From Prosopocoilus inquinatus (taxonomy: Eukaryota > Arthropoda > Insecta > Coleoptera > Lucanidae), in assembly GCA_036172665.1 (NCBI GenBank), contig CM069876.1, forward strand, positions 1,736,001-1,800,000: a stretch of DNA of 64,000 bases, given 5' to 3'. Under the pieces are notes generated by a model. That model searched no databases, was not told where the DNA came from, and saw nothing but the letters and a program-made list of their open reading frames with translations. Positions within the stretch are counted from its first letter, which is position 1. Every line of letters starts with the position of its first letter. Below, one piece after another: positions 22,686 to 36,424 of this stretch. A program made the position numbers and the translations under genes.

Positions 22686-25600
22686 GCTGTATAGTAGTAT
22701 CTACTAGTGGCCGATTAGTGAGTACTTCTCTAATATAGTAAATACTTTACTTTCGAAGTATGTGTTTGAAGTATGAGCTTGTACCATGTTTTATCCATAC
22801 CACCCAATAAACGAGGGCGAGTTGAGTACTAGAGCGAGTTCACTAGACCTAGCTACTTGACTAATGTAAACTAGCTTATGAGATAAAATATTTGCTTGCC
22901 CTAGTATTTTGTGCCGCGGTGGTACATGATGCATAGCTGTATGCATTGGGAATTTGATTTGGTGTAGTTCTAATGAAATATCAGTTTTGGCAAGAATTGT
23001 GGCAAACGTTAAGATATTGTTTATGCATGATATAATTCATAGGAAACTTGATTCTATTATACAAGCGCATTAATTCTGTTCGAATGTGCGCAATTATTAT
23101 TCGTAGCCAGTGTAGCCAATATTAGTACATCACGTTTTCACCTCGCCACCGCGTAACATAAACACATCCAAATATCCATTGTGCGGTGAGAATCAGTGAC
23201 ATTATTATTAGCTATTGACTTGGTGAGGATTTCTCATTGTTTCTGTTGTTATATTGTTGTTCTGTCGCCGTACTGCGTGCCGCACCTTTCGTTACTGCGT
23301 GTGCCCAAATCGCACCAAAGTCACTCCCGCCTTGGTCAACATTGCAATTGTTCAAATATACGACTGATGCTGCACAGTGTGATATTCGTTTTGTTGTAAT
23401 TTATACAGGTATTACTATAAATTTGTTTCCTTTATTAAGGACGCGGCCGTGTGTCATTCGTTATTAATATTTGTTTTGTGTACTTCCTTTATTTTGTATC
23501 CCGACGTATCACGTGGTATTGCCGTAAAATATTATGCTTGTTAATTTTTGCCATTTTTTTTCTCTTCTTGGCTTCAAGGTTACATTTATTATTCACATTA
23601 TTATTAATTTGTGTATCATGTGGTTTCATTATAAACGTATGTTGCAACAAATCTGTAATAGAAGTTAATGTTTAGCGCAAAATTTTAACGACATGTTGAA
23701 TATAAGGAATGTTCACTACTTCTATTAGCCCTGGACGAATAGAAAATATATGTGTCATTGATATAATTGTCATGTTACACACAGCGTTACTTAAGATATG
23801 TTTTATCGTGTTTAAGTGTAAATTGTGTAATGTTTAAGCAGATCTTTGAACATTTTTTTGTTTTCCTACTAATAACAATGACAACGTCGTAAAAATATAA
23901 ATTTTAACACTTTTGCAAATTAAAGTATTGAAATGAAGTGAAACATTTTTAAAATACGAGAAATTAATTGATTAATATTCAATATTACTGCAGTAAATAA
24001 ATCTATTATGAAACAGATGAAATGGTCATCTATTCATGTATTGAAACTTTTATTTAAATGTTCAAAAAGTACTTAAGCTTTGATTTTAAACTTTTCTCAT
24101 TTTTTTCTATTCTTTATAAAACACTTAAGTGACTAGACTGTGAATCTCAACATTGTTTATTAAGATTAAAACAGAAATATAAAATAAATAAATAATTATA
24201 AAAGTATAAAAATGTATTTTGCTTACTAGGACTTCTAGCTCTTTTAGACAAACAACTTAGGCAAAATCATTAAAATAATAAATTTAAATAATAATTTTAA
24301 GTATTTGAAACTGCAGACTCACAATATGTTTGCAGTTTAAAAATGTTTTGAGAATTAAATAAATTCATTTTCTTTACCTTATTTACAAGAGTTTTGAAAA
24401 TAATTTGGACGATGTAATTTATACAATATTCACTTTTATTTTTTTTTTTGCAAATAGAAAATTATATTATGTTCTTTACTAATTTGAACCAAATAATTTT
24501 CCGTAAACGTTGAAAAATGCTGAATAAAATCAAATCTGCATATGGAGGGCAATCGCAACGCACTTACTTAATGAAACCTTTTTACTAATCTCATTATTTA
24601 TTGTCAGCTGTAACAAAATACGTTTACTGCACTGTGTTAATATTTACTGTTAATATCATTTTTTTGTATGACGTCACCGAATCCTAGTAAAAGAAATCTA
24701 TCGTTACCTCAACATTGTTTGCTTATCGAGAACGCGTACTCCTTAATCGTATACACAATTTAAAGATAACTATAAAAATGGTAATTGTTTGGTTAACAAT
24801 TGATTTTATTGTTTTTAGCGGAAACGATATAGTGGAATATTTCTGTAATCTACGCGATTAGGAAAGAATTCTATTATTAAGTACTATCGCGCTTACTACA
24901 ATAAACAATAAAAAAATGTTTTTCTCTTGTGTTTTTCTTTTATGAATTTCAAGCCTGAGATTACTCTAGTCTAAAACAACGCCGCTATATTATTTTCTTG
25001 ATACGAATCGTATTTCTTAGTGAAATAGTGAATAAATTACTTCAGATTTCTGACAAAAAAGCTAAAAAAGAAATGGAGGAATTGAATAAGTCCCACGTGA
25101 AATTTATGTTTTTTTCTGGGAAACGTCTTCAATATTTTTCTTAATTCGAGAATAAATATAAAGGTCAGTTGATATATCTTATAAACAATAAAACCACACA
25201 TTAAATACGCTTGCGGTTTCGATTTGTAAATAAAAAAGAATCTCGGGGATTTTCGTTTCGTTAATTAAAGTAAGCAAAAAAATTCTTAGGAACTATGTAC
25301 AGTTTTCTAATGTCACTATTAAGTGAAATGTATTAACGATTGTGAAATTCATCTAGGAGTAAATAGCTGCAGAATAAACTTGAATTAATGTAATTAAATT
25401 TTTCGATAATTGGTCGTAAATTGAATTCTTTTAAAATTTATGTTCTCTCAGGTTTGTTGTACGCATCTATGTGTAGGAATAATTAGTGTTATTCAATTAG
25501 AAACAATTCATATTAATTTTCATTGTTGGGGGTGGGGGATGGGTAATTTTAATTTTTTATTTTACGTGTTCAAATAGTTACAGAACCATCTTCATTACAG

Positions 25601-26406
25601 TTCTTTTAGAATTTTTTTTATTTCATTTAAGAGTTCTATTTCATTTTGAATGTTCTTTATTTTTCGAAAATGCAAGGTTTCAGAACAATGATGGATGAAT
25701 GTACAGCAGCGATGAAGTTAATCGTTATCAGTTACCTTGCAGCAGTCTCGATTAGGATGATAGGGACCGTACACGTTTTTTTTGTATATATTTTGCATCC
25801 TACTTAGAGGCTTTATTTTTGAGGCTAAAAAAAAAAATTTTACATGCCAAGGTTGTAAGACTTTTTATCTATTATCTTCTAGAGCTATCACAAGAAACAA
25901 ATGCCTACTACAAAGTGGACAAAGAAATAACCGGTATAGTATTGTTTGTGAAATATTTGAGGTTATAATATCATTAAATTAATATTTAAAATATTAGGGC
26001 GGCCTGGATTATTTTCACTGTTACTATTACCTATTAATTTGTTATGTAAGGTTTCGATTATTCGAATTCATATCATCTTTTTCTTAACTAAAATAGCCAC
26101 TTCGAACATTTGTAAGCATCTTTCCAAGCCATCTTGATTTTTTTAATTATATCATAGACAGCTCTTCCAAATATCCACATATTATACATTTTTGAAATCA
26201 GGTAAAAACGATCTTTCAATTTTGCAAACAATATACAGGCTGTTCCAGTAAAAGAAAAGATAAATTGTATCTTTTTCTCGAATTTATGATGCGGTTTTGT
26301 TTCCTGTGATAACTCAAAAAGATACATGTGTATATATTATTAAATATATACGTCTGTCGGTGTCGGGATAGTATTTACAATACATAGTATCAAAGCCGCA
26401 ACGTGT
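22686..26406. other. Unassigned DNA, mostly AT-rich
   Basis: No confident gene. The stretch at about 23120-23450 is less AT-rich and opens three overlapping short ORFs, but no family is recognisable. It might be a transcribed region or an old LTR. At 25525-25542 there are G runs (GGGGGTGGGGGATGGG). At 25746-25772 a sequence resembles the right end of the mini-element at 41827-41937. At 26232-26250 a TACAGGCTGTTCCAG motif resembles transposon termini. Confidence 0.4.
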
Positions 26407-28548
26407 TCATTTAAGTATCGTGTACAAATTTAGTCCATATTTTCTTATCCTCTGCCATTCTTTTTGCCTTCGTTCAGTTTGTATTACGAGTTTTAGAATT
26501 TTACTCACTTTGCTATTCCGTGTTCCTTTTGGTCGTCTTCTTTCTTTTGTTGATACCTTTGCTTCCCATATTTGTTTTACTTGCCTGGTCGCGTTCCTTC
26601 TGTGCATATGTCCTCCATCCTGGTTGTCGTTATTCTATAAACTGGGTTATAGATTCCACTACCAATTCTTGCCTTATCACGATATTTCTCAATTTAATGT
26701 ACACTGTTTTATTCCTCTAAGATATTTCATTTTAGCCGCATTTATTTTACTCTCCATCCGTTTGTTCATTACCCAGGATTCACAGCCGCATGTCTAAGTG
26801 GGTATGTATGTATATTGCTCTAGATCCTTTGCTTATTTCTTTGTTATAGAGAAAGCTTCTATTTAGACTATAGTACAGCTTATTACTCCTTTCGATTCTT
26901 TTATATAATTTCGATTCTTGCTTGCCAATTCTATCTATTGTCACTCCTAGGTATTGGAGTTGTTACTTCTTCAATTCTCTTTCCATCGATGGTGATGTTC
27001 GTTAGTTTCTCTTCTTTGCCTATTTTCATTACGTTAGTTTTTTCAGTGTTTATTTTCATTCCATTTTTTTTTGTAGGTGTCGTTCCATTCCGTTTATGTC
27101 TTCTTGTAGTTCAAGTTCATTAGCTGTCATAATCACCATATCATCTGCATACATACATTCTGTTATTGTTATCTGTTTTAATTTTCTCATTTCTCTCCTT
27201 AATTTTTTCAGTTTTGGGTAACATTGTTTGACTACTTCATCCGTAGTATATATTATAAACAAGCTGGACTCAAAACACCGCCCTGTCTAAGTCCTGTTTC
27301 TGTCGAAAATTTCTCGAATTTCATTCTTTTTATCATTACATAGCTGTTGCTGTTGCTATATAAACTCATTATTGCATGTATTAGCTTTCTATCCACGTTT
27401 CGTGCTTCTAAAGTTTTCCACACTTTCTCTCTTGATACTCGATCGAATGCCTTTTCTAAATCTTTTCTTCTGCTCTTAAGTATCTTATTAGTTATGTTAT
27501 TAGTTGTTTCTCTAATGGTGAAAATATGATCTTGTATCCTCTGTGAAATCCGCTTTGCGATTCTAACTTTGTTGCTTCTATGTTTCTTGTCAATTTCTTC
27601 TCCAATATTCTCTCATATATTTTTAACGCCACACAAAGTAAAGTTATGCCTCTGTAATTATTATATTCTTTAGAGTCCCCGTTTTTAAAAATTGATTGTA
27701 TAACGCCCGTCTCCCAATCTTTTGCAGTTTTTTCTTGTGGCCATACTTTATTACAGGTATTTAATAACAGTTTTCTACCATCTTCTCCCATTTCTAATGT
27801 AATTTTATCATGTCGTGGCGTTTTTCCTCTTTTCATTTCCTTTATGGCTTCTATCATTGCATCTTCTGTTATTTCTTGCATTGCTGTCGTTAATTGTGTT
27901 ACGTGTTCTGTTTTTTTTTCCTGTTGTGACATTGTTACATTTAATTCACTGAAGTATTCTTCCCATCTCTCCATTATCTTTATTTCGTCGGTGATTATTT
28001 CTCCTTTTTCATTTTTTATTGCCACGTTTTTATTACTCGTTCCTTTCCTTAGTGACTTCAATACTTAGTAGAACAGTTTCGGGTTTTCTTTACCGTTCTT
28101 CTCCATTATTCGTCCAAATTTATTCCAAGTTTCTTTTTTTTGCATCTTGTATCATGTCTTCTACTTTTTTCCATTTATACATTCTACCCATTTCTTCTTT
28201 TTGATTTTTATTGCTTTCCTTATGTCCTCGTTCTGCTTGCTTTTTGCGATTATTATCTCTGTAAGTTCCACACGCCTTCTTTGCAGAGGTTAAAATAGTT
28301 GTTTTAAACATATTCCATATTTCTTCTATGTCCATATTTTCTGTATTTTCATTTCGTTGTACCTTTTCTTTAATTTGATTTTCAAAGGTTTTGGCCATCT
28401 CTTGCTGTTTAAGTCTATAACTTCTGATCGTTTCATATTCAATGTTGCTTGTACTTGTCTGTCTGTTTTCCTGAGTTTCGCGTGGATATTTCAGTTTTAC
28501 CACGAGGAGATAATGGTCACTACACATTTCGGCTCTCCGGTTCTCTAA
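26407..28548 (-). pseudogene. 5'-truncated non-LTR retrotransposon ORF2
   Basis: The minus strand gives one recognisable ORF2 in several frames. It starts inside the end of the endonuclease domain (AEMCSDHYLLVVKLKYP, the 'GSDH' box, at about 28490-28548), continues with a basic linker, then the reverse-transcriptase fingers (GDSKEYNNYRGITLLCVALK, about 27620-27690), SQSGFHRG, and the palm box with MYADDMVIMTANELELQEDI at about 27095-27160, and ends with a typical C-terminal tail (RKYGLNLYTILK) and stop at 26407-26409. Frameshifts at about 28100, 27490 and 26610-27050 break it. Truncation at the 5' side is the usual result of incomplete reverse transcription. The sequence resembles RTE/Jockey-type elements of insects, but the clade is not fixed. 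Confidence 0.88.
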
Positions 28549-31407
28549 AAGATAATAGACATAAAACTTTTGTATTCAAAGATTTTCTCTGGTTCCTAAA
28601 ATAAAGTAAAATATAAAGAAAAAACCCGAACAAACAAAATCAATTCTACTTCGGCTCTTTAGGTGTCTATCTGTATGTAAGGGAACATTTTTTTGGTATG
28701 GGTTCAGAAGATAAGTTTCATTAATTCAACAGTTTTATGAAGAGTACATTACACTAACTCTTTTTTTCTTAATAGTGAAAATTTGTAATAAAATAGGGTA
28801 ATGAGATACGAATCTAATCAATTAGGTACACTTTTAGTAACCCCTTACAGGTGTTCTTATTTAGCATTTTAAAACTCTGTAAGCCGGTGGTAGAAATTCT
28901 CTAATTTAATTTACGATCTGTTAGATCATTTTCTAAAAACTGTTGCTGCATGCTTACTTAAAATACGTATCATGTTAATCCAGCTTGATTGCCGCGACCA
29001 CGTGCACAACTTTTCAAGAATTATCCTAACAAGCTAATTTATTACAAAGTGAATAATTTCGCAATAATTCGTCGTCTCCCCGCGTAATCGCTTGTGGAAG
29101 CTCGCCCATTAGCCAAACACCATGTTCCTAAGCGGTTCGATTTAAGAAAACGCACTTGCGTACATACCAACTTAACAAGAACGTACAGCAAGCTCATTTG
29201 GGCTCATTCCCCTGGTGTTATTATAAAGCAAAACAAGCACATGTCGCGTTTATATATAGCATTTCATTTAGTTTGTATTATTGATTTCTCTATTTACGAT
29301 GACAGTGTCTCTCTCTCATAAATTATGATAAATGATTGAAATTTCTGAATTAGTTATAAATGTATCCGATCCACTTATGTAGATATGCAAACTGTAATTG
29401 TCACTGAATATTAAATTACTGATTAAAAATTCACAATCGGAATCAATAATATACGAGTACATGCAAATTATTGCAACGTTGCAACTTAAAAGGAAGCCAA
29501 TCTAATTTTACAACAATTATTGAATTACAGTGTAGTACATGTTATGTGTATATACAAAAGATACCGAGAATAACTCTCATAATATGTGTAATATGATTGT
29601 GCATAAAAAGTATGTAGAAAAATGATAAAATAAGTTACATACAAACACAAAGTCCATTGTTATGACTATTTGTTTTGTATTATAATGATTATTGCTATAA
29701 TTTCCTGCCGCATACACTAACAACTATAAAATGCAATAAATATAATGTTTATTAGCCATATTTGTTGTAATTTTATCGTTATAGTTATTACGAGCGTATG
29801 TTCGTGCACGCCCGCGTTTTCCCCTTTGTTATTTCAAGAAACATCAAAGTAATTTACTAATACAATGTTGCTTTTAACTGCAAGTTTATCTTTCTCACGC
29901 GCTGCAACATAGAAATTATTTATTGATTGCCTTTGTTTTTAACGATCTTGCATTATACGAGAAACAGAGCGATCTCTAAATCGAAATGATAAAGCCATTT
30001 CACAATTTTATAACCCATAATCAGGCCAGTATTCGTGCATAATTTACTACAATTTCAACGAAATTATGAACTCAACTTGGACACAAGCTTTAAAATATAT
30101 ACATTTTAGTGAATTCATTCTAGGATTCAATAAGCTTTTGCTTGCACAGTTTCAGTTTTAGAAAATATGTACTTACGTACGCCTCTTTGTCTTTCAATCG
30201 ATTCCAACAAATAACTAGTTACCGTGTACAGGCAGGGCTTAAAATTAATTATAGCAACTTGCGTTAGAGAGTTTTAATTAATTTTGCTGTCTTAGCCTGG
30301 ATTTACTTATTTCATCAGAACTTTAATCTTGCATAAGTGCAAAACTATTCCAAGGCTTGCATTATATCCATCGATGAGGAACATAAGAAACCTGTGCTCG
30401 GGATATTCGATTTACTTCAACTTACACATTAAGGTACATGACGGCAACACTTAAAAAAGAAAACCTATTTAATAGAGTTGTAGGAAATTGTCTGGTACTG
30501 TATTTATGAAGTAATGAGAGAAGGCTGACATCACGGAATTCTTAACTTACTATCAGTATAAGTTATTTTAATTAAGTAAAAATTACACTGTTTTCGTTTT
30601 TTGTCTGTTTGTATACAGGGCGATTGATAGATCATTGTAGTGAGAACCTGTTAGTAGAGTGCCTTAATAAGAGTGTGCGGCCATACAGGCGCCACTCTTG
30701 TTCTAATTTGTAAGTAGTGGTCGGTCCATTTATGGTTTATGATTATTTTCTACGTGTAACAATTACCTTCAGTGCATTTAAATAAAGAAAAACATAACAG
30801 TTTTATTTTTTAAGTATATTTATAGTAGCTACATTATTATGTAGTTATTAGTATTAGTCAAGATTGGGGTTATGTGATTATTTCCGTTTAAAAAATACCA
30901 AAATCAATAATAATCTCAACAACGCATACAATATCAAGAGAAACTCACCTGAATAATCAAGTTAGCACTGTAGAAATCGTCACAATTTAAGTTAATGTTG
31001 AATAACCTCTCGCAAAATACATTTAGAACAAAAATGGTTACCGACCTTGGTATATAAAGTCGAAAATCGCTCGCGACCAATAATAATAATATAATATGAC
31101 CATAATAACCATTTTACAAAACTCAATTGTTTCTGAGATATATTTAATTTATGTGCATTCTTAGAAATCGATTATTGAAAACTGCCCAGAAAGAATAAAG
31201 TTTTACATATTTCAATGACCCTCGTTAATTTAAATAGCAATACAAATTACGTTAATAAATACTTCAATAACATGAAAAGAGTTAAAGTGACCACTTATCT
31301 TAAAAGAAACTGCAACCCAGTTAGACAGTCACTCAGGTAGGTTTATTTCAAATATTTAAATTTGATACACTTACTACATAGATTACTTAAGCAACTCTTT
31401 CCCTAAA
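28549..31407. other. Unassigned AT-rich DNA
   Basis: About 2.9 kb without a recognisable gene. A TACAGGGCGATTGATAG motif near 30614 looks like a transposon terminus, but no partner end was found. Confidence 0.4.
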
Positions 31408-33142
31408 CAGCTGCTGAACGATGTTTTAGATAGTTTTGCCTTGTACTGCACTAACTATGAACCAACCAGGGTTTGCAGCACTATCAACAACAAAAAATCT
31501 TCCAGCAAAATTGACTATATTATTACTAATACTTACAATTCTGAAATATGCGAGACTAAGTTGATTCAACCTAACATGGGGGATCACAGCGCTTTAGTGT
31601 TAAATCTTAAATTAAATGCGACCCTTGTAACCAAAGTCAGAGAAACCAACTGTGTTTCCTACCGTAAAATCACCTACTCTACTCTGGTAGCTCTAAGGAC
31701 CCAGTTGTCAGTTATCTGTACCAAACAATTGTATTCTAATTGTAATGATATCGACATAGTTTTTGAGACTTTTTCTGACATCCTTCTTACAGTAATTAAT
31801 GCAACTTCTGAAGTCATTTCAAAATCAGAAAAAGCCCCAAACTCTCGATGGATTAATGATTCGGTTATTAACGCTGGTCAAGAGTTAAAAAATCTACACT
31901 GGTTAACTCAGAATTGTGATGATCCGCTTTTACGAGAAAATTATAAATCTAAAAAAAAACTTTACAATAAATTAATATGTGAAACCAAAAAACAATATTA
32001 CAGCAACTTGATTGAAAATTCGCTTGACAAACCTAAAATGACGTGGAAAATCATCAATGAAAAATTAGGACGTTCCAAACATAACTTCGATATTGCGCTA
32101 AATGTTGATAATGTTACGGTGTCGCGACCTTTGGAAGTTGCGGAATTATTTGCTAACCACTTCGCTACTGTGGTAGATAATGCACTCATGCTTCATTTTG
32201 GGTGCCATGCACTATCCTATTGTACTGTTGATGAACTCAACCCAAAGACATTTGCTTTCCTCCCGACAGATTCTGACGAAATAGTCAAAGTCGTTAACGA
32301 TCTAAAAAATAAAAACAGTCATGGTGCTGACAATATATCGTCAAGTATGTTAAAGACTATTATTACTGAAATCTCGACACCACTAGCTTTTATTGTTAAC
32401 CGTTCGGTCGAATTGGGTCAAACAACTCCTAAAAACTGCGATTGTGATACCCATCCTTAAAAAGAATGATACTCACGATATTAATAATTACCGTCCTATC
32501 TCCTTGTTAAGTGTCATCTCTAAGGTATTCGAAAAAGTTATGTTTAATAGGTTGATGCGATTCATTGATGCGTGTGATTTACTTTGTGACTCCCAGTTCG
32601 GATTTCGCGCGGGCAGATCGACGGAGAGCGCTGCGGCAAATTTTCTGGATTATGTATATAAACAAGTGGATGAAGGACGTTATGTCGCGGGCCTGTTCTT
32701 CGATTTGTCCCGCGCATTTGATTGTCTAAATATTAACTTTGTAGGCGCTAAGTTACATAGTTTAGGTATCCGTGGAAATGTACTTAACTGGCTTCAGTCC
32801 TATCTAAGTTTACGTAAATTATGCGTTAAAATAAAAAATATTCGCTCTTCCGAATTTAGCATAAACAGCGGTGTTCCCCAGGGGTCCGTACTGGGACCTC
32901 TTATTTTTCTTTTATATATTAATGATGTTGTAAAATTTGTTACTGCTGACCACATTACCATTTTTGCAGACGATACGTCTGTGGTGGTCTCAGCTCGGAC
33001 TCCTGAGGAACTAAGATGTAAAGTGACTGAGGTTTCAGCACAATTTAGTGACTGGTGTTATAAGAACCAATTAATGTTGAACATCAAAAAAACAGTTTTA
33101 CTACGCTTCTTTAATAGGAAAGATCCTGGGCCTGAAACCTCG
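31408..33142 (+). pseudogene. Jockey/CR1-like LINE ORF2, truncated at both ends
   Basis: The plus strand opens in the last third of the endonuclease domain (LLNDVLDSFALYCTNYEPTR, then SKIDYIITN and NMGDHSALVL) at about 31408-31610, followed by a linker and the reverse-transcriptase domain: LKTAIVIPILKKNDTHDINN, NYRPISLLSVISKVFEKVMF, SQFGFRAGRST, FFDLSRAFDCLN, SGVPQGSVLGPLIFLLYIND and the catalytic box FADDT at about 32967. One frameshift at about 32425-32450 divides it into ORFs 31441-32460 and 32393 onward. At 33142 LINE similarity stops and a Tigger-type sequence starts in the same frame. The LINE start is lost, as usual for 5' truncation. The 3' part is lost at the Tigger junction. Confidence 0.92.
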
Positions 33143-34368
33143 GAAAAATACAAGGTGGGAATCAATGATTTGCGGCATCAAAAAGAACAAGATGAAGTCA
33201 CTACAGCCCAGTTCATTTTGCGTAAAAAATCAAAAATAGGTACAGAATTTGACAATTGTCAATTACAGGAAAAAAATATCAAGCGATGAGGCAAACGTGC
33301 TCCGGAATAAAATCGCGGAAATGCAGTTGTGTCCTGATCAAATTTACAATGCAGACGAAAGGGGGCTTTCTTGGAAATTACTTCCTCAAAAAACTCTTGT
33401 TCATAAAACTGAAGTGTCAGCTCCAGGTAGAAAAATGAGCAAGGAATGATTTACGTTTATGCCGTGCTGTAATACTTCTGGCACGCATAAAATCAGATTG
33501 TTAGTGTTGGGAAAATCTCAGAAACTTCGGGCCTTTGAAAATGAACGCTGCCGATGATGTACCAGGGACAGAAACAAGTCTGGGTAACCAAAGAAATTTT
33601 TGAGAATTGGTTTTATATTGATTTTATTCCGGCAGTTCGAAAAAGAATGCAATAACTGAATTTAGAGGCAAAGGACTTTTAATTTTAGATAACGCTTCAG
33701 GACATCCTAATGACTTATATTCAGATCATAGGAAAATTCTTCTAATGTTTTTGCCGGCAAATGTAGCATTCTTAGTGCAACCGATGCGATGGACCAAAAT
33801 GTGATTCAAGTGATCAAGAACTCATTACCGAAAACGACTCTTAGAACCAGATACCAGATATTTCTGCAGAACTGAAGAAAGTCAATCTAAAAGATGTTGT
33901 ACTCGGATTAGCAAAAGCATGGGAAAATGTTAGGGCAGAACTTATTCAAAAGTCTTGGAGTAAACTCCTCTGACGCATGTTGATGATGGATGGTTGCAGT
34001 GAAGATGATAGTCTGCCACTGTCACATACAGCAGATGAATAAAATGGAGTTAGAGGGGTAGAGAGAAATAAATACAGGAAACTATTACACTGATAAACCA
34101 CATTTCTGGAGATGTAACAACTTTAACAAGACAAGATGTACTTGAATGGACCGTCGGGTAAGAAGAATCATGGGAATCCATAAACGGATGTGGATATTTT
34201 GGAACATGTTCAAAATGAATCAAGCTCCGACGAAGAAGTGGGTTGAGGAAAATGCTGAATCCGAACACCACAGTCTAATTCTATCGGAAATGAAAAAAAC
34301 GAGCTCAAAAGGCAGAAGAAGCAAATATAAAACAAAGTAAAATCACTCATTTTTTTACAGCTTCTTAG
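33143..34368 (+). pseudogene. Tigger/Jerky-like (pogo-group) transposase
   Basis: Begins abruptly with EKYKVGINDLRHQKEQDEV, the end of the CENP-B-type helix-turn-helix ('EKYNVG-ST-YDIKKQK'). A large part of the DNA-binding domain is missing. After a frameshift come EMQLCPDQIYNADERGLSWK (first catalytic D in NADE), KTLVHKTEVSAPGRKMSKE, then in another frame FENWFYIDFIPAVRKRMQ, GLLILDNASGHPNDL (second D) and AMDQNVIQVIKNS (third D region). The end is recognisable as EEANIKQSKITHFFTAS plus stop at 34366-34368, like the 'KITHFF' tails of Tigger proteins. Several stops and frame changes make it a dead copy. Confidence 0.85.
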
Positions 34369-36328
34369 ATTTATTTTTTACTTTTTTTTAGATTTATGTG
34401 CATACGTACACACTTTGTTTTATTAATCATGTTGTATGTAACAAAATATAATGTGTATGTAGAACACTTTGTGTTGAGAAGGAATCTTACTTGGTTTAGA
34501 CGATCGGGAGAGCCATCGATTTTTACCCTTAAGGCAGCGATAGTTCATGCTTTTTATTTCAAAATAAAAAGAAACTTTTTATCGTGAGAATGTTGAAACG
34601 TGGATAATTAAGAAAGTAGATATTTTTTGTCTTTTGTTTGATTTGGAAAATCCGAATTAACCAATGTAATTATTAGTGTGGATTAAAGATGTTATGCTGT
34701 ATTCTTAAAAAAATTCTTTATCTTCATTGAGACAAAATTATAAAAACAAAAATCATGAAAACACTTTAACAGTTGTAGTCACTGATAACTGATAACGATC
34801 GACATGAGTATTTAGGCAAGAATATTTTCTTACTTTTGAAATAGTAAAGGATTTTCCTTTGAAAATGCAGTTTTTGATTTGATTAAACAGTAAAGGTAAA
34901 GAAGAGAGGTTATATTAGACGTAATATCAACCATTGTGAGAAATTAAGGTCCCTAAGTACATTTAATGTCCGAACTTTATTTATCTAAAATGTATCAGAA
35001 ATAGCGGATGAAAAGTTTCTTGACTCATTTTATAAACTTAACGCTTCATTTTCACGATGATAGTTTCTGTGCAAGGAGTTGTTATGAGAGCAACTGTCGC
35101 AGAAACTGTCATTTGACAATTGGGCGTATTTTTTATTTCATCAAAAAGCCCGCTGAATGGCATCAGTTCCATCAAATCCATTCTTTTATTGTTTGATGGA
35201 CTCAGATTCATCAGCAGTCGTTCTTTTCTTCTAGTTGGCTTTCATCAGATAGCATCTGATGGCATCACAAATCCATCATTCATTTCAGATGATGGAACTG
35301 TTTGAAAGTTGAAATCTCAAACCGAACCTCACTTTTTTAAACGTGAGTTGAAGTTTTCTTCCTTTTCTCTGCACCTGATCTGCACTTTTTAATGTATTTA
35401 GCACCTTCCGCTTCTGTAAAAATGAGTTATCTATTAATAAGTAGGAGTGTAAAGGAGTTGAAAGAAAACAAACCTAAAATTAATTGGAAATTATACTAGT
35501 ATGTGTATCGTGTTTAGGACAATGCATGAGTTGGATGAGATGATCAATTATTTTAAGAACATAAATAAAATATCTACTTTTCGAGGTTAGAAAGAATTTT
35601 ATTTGAACGCAAACCATTCTTTTATTCCTACTCTGTTGTATCCATCAGTAGATGACGTCACTGTCATCAAGTCCTCACACTGATGCTTTCAATTACAAAT
35701 TTGCGTTGAAATAAAGAATATGCCCATTGTTTGCGACCTATCGTGATATTTGATAGCTTCAAGTTCTTGGAAGAATATCAGATATTTCCTTGTTTGTCGG
35801 GAATATAAAAACAGGTAAAACGAGATCACGCAGAAGAAATTTTGCTACCAATCTCACGTCTCGCCAGCTTTAAAAGATTCCACAAAAAATAAGAAGTTTT
35901 AGAAGTATGTATGATATAATCAAGAAGTCAATAGTTTCCTTATTTGACTTTGAGGAGCTTCCAGTACATTCCTTTTTGAGTACATTTTCACACCAGAATC
36001 TTTGTATTACTTTCTTGATTGTTGACTATTTTAATAAATAATCATTCTGTGATGGTTTTTGAAAGTGACGCTTTATGGAGAGAATATTACAGCATACAGA
36101 ATATTACAAGATTTTTTTTCTTTACTTAGAAATTAAATAACAAGTTGAATCTTCTGATTGCTTCAAAAAATTATGTTCCTTGTAGTCACAATTTTTGCAC
36201 ATTAGATAGGAGTCCTAAGGAGATTTAAACTTTTCCTTGTAATGCCACTTTGTATTTTTGCTCTTTTATCAAAATTGTTCCTCCTTTCTGTATTTCTTTT
36301 CATGTTTTTGCTTAAGGTGTTGAATATA
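34369..36328. other. Unassigned AT-rich DNA
   Basis: No gene recognised. Around 35150-35300 many ATCA/GATG words cluster, giving small hairpins. A perfect CRE-type TGACGTCA is at 35653-35660, which is expected by chance at this scale. Confidence 0.4.
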
Positions 36329-36424
36329 CAGAGTGAGAGACAAATAGGCAGACAGTACGTGCTTCGTATGTATGCGTTTGGAGCGGACTACACGCCTGCC
36401 TATCTAGTTGCCTGACTCACCCTG
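36329..36424. mobile_element. 96-bp mini-MITE with TA duplication
   Basis: Starts CAGAGTGAGAGACAAATAGG after TA (36327-36328) and ends, reverse-complemented, CAGGGTGAGTCAGGCAACTA before TA (36425-36426). Both arms include TAGGCAG. Non-coding. TA flanks and CAG(A/G)GTGAG ends suggest Tc1/mariner-type mobilisation. Confidence 0.72.

Noticed and set aside
23196..23675. Three overlapping plus-strand ORFs in a less AT-rich stretch
   Set aside because: Overlapping frames and no recognisable domain; could be transcribed but cannot be supported from sequence.
25525..25542. G runs that might form a quadruplex
   Set aside because: Only three clear G runs; too weak without further evidence.
25746..25772. 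Possible solo end of the 41827-41937 MITE family
   Set aside because: Resembles TCGATTAGGATGATCGCGAC, but no second end or TA pair was found; mentioned only as a relic.
26420..28204. Several plus-strand ORFs rich in hydrophobic residues
   Set aside because: They are antisense shadows of the LINE ORF2 on the minus strand.
30611..30640. TACAGGGCGATTG motif resembling a transposon terminus
   Set aside because: No inverted partner found within 3 kb.
35653..35660. Perfect CRE site TGACGTCA
   Set aside because: An 8-bp match is expected about once in a window of this size, and nothing nearby supports a promoter.
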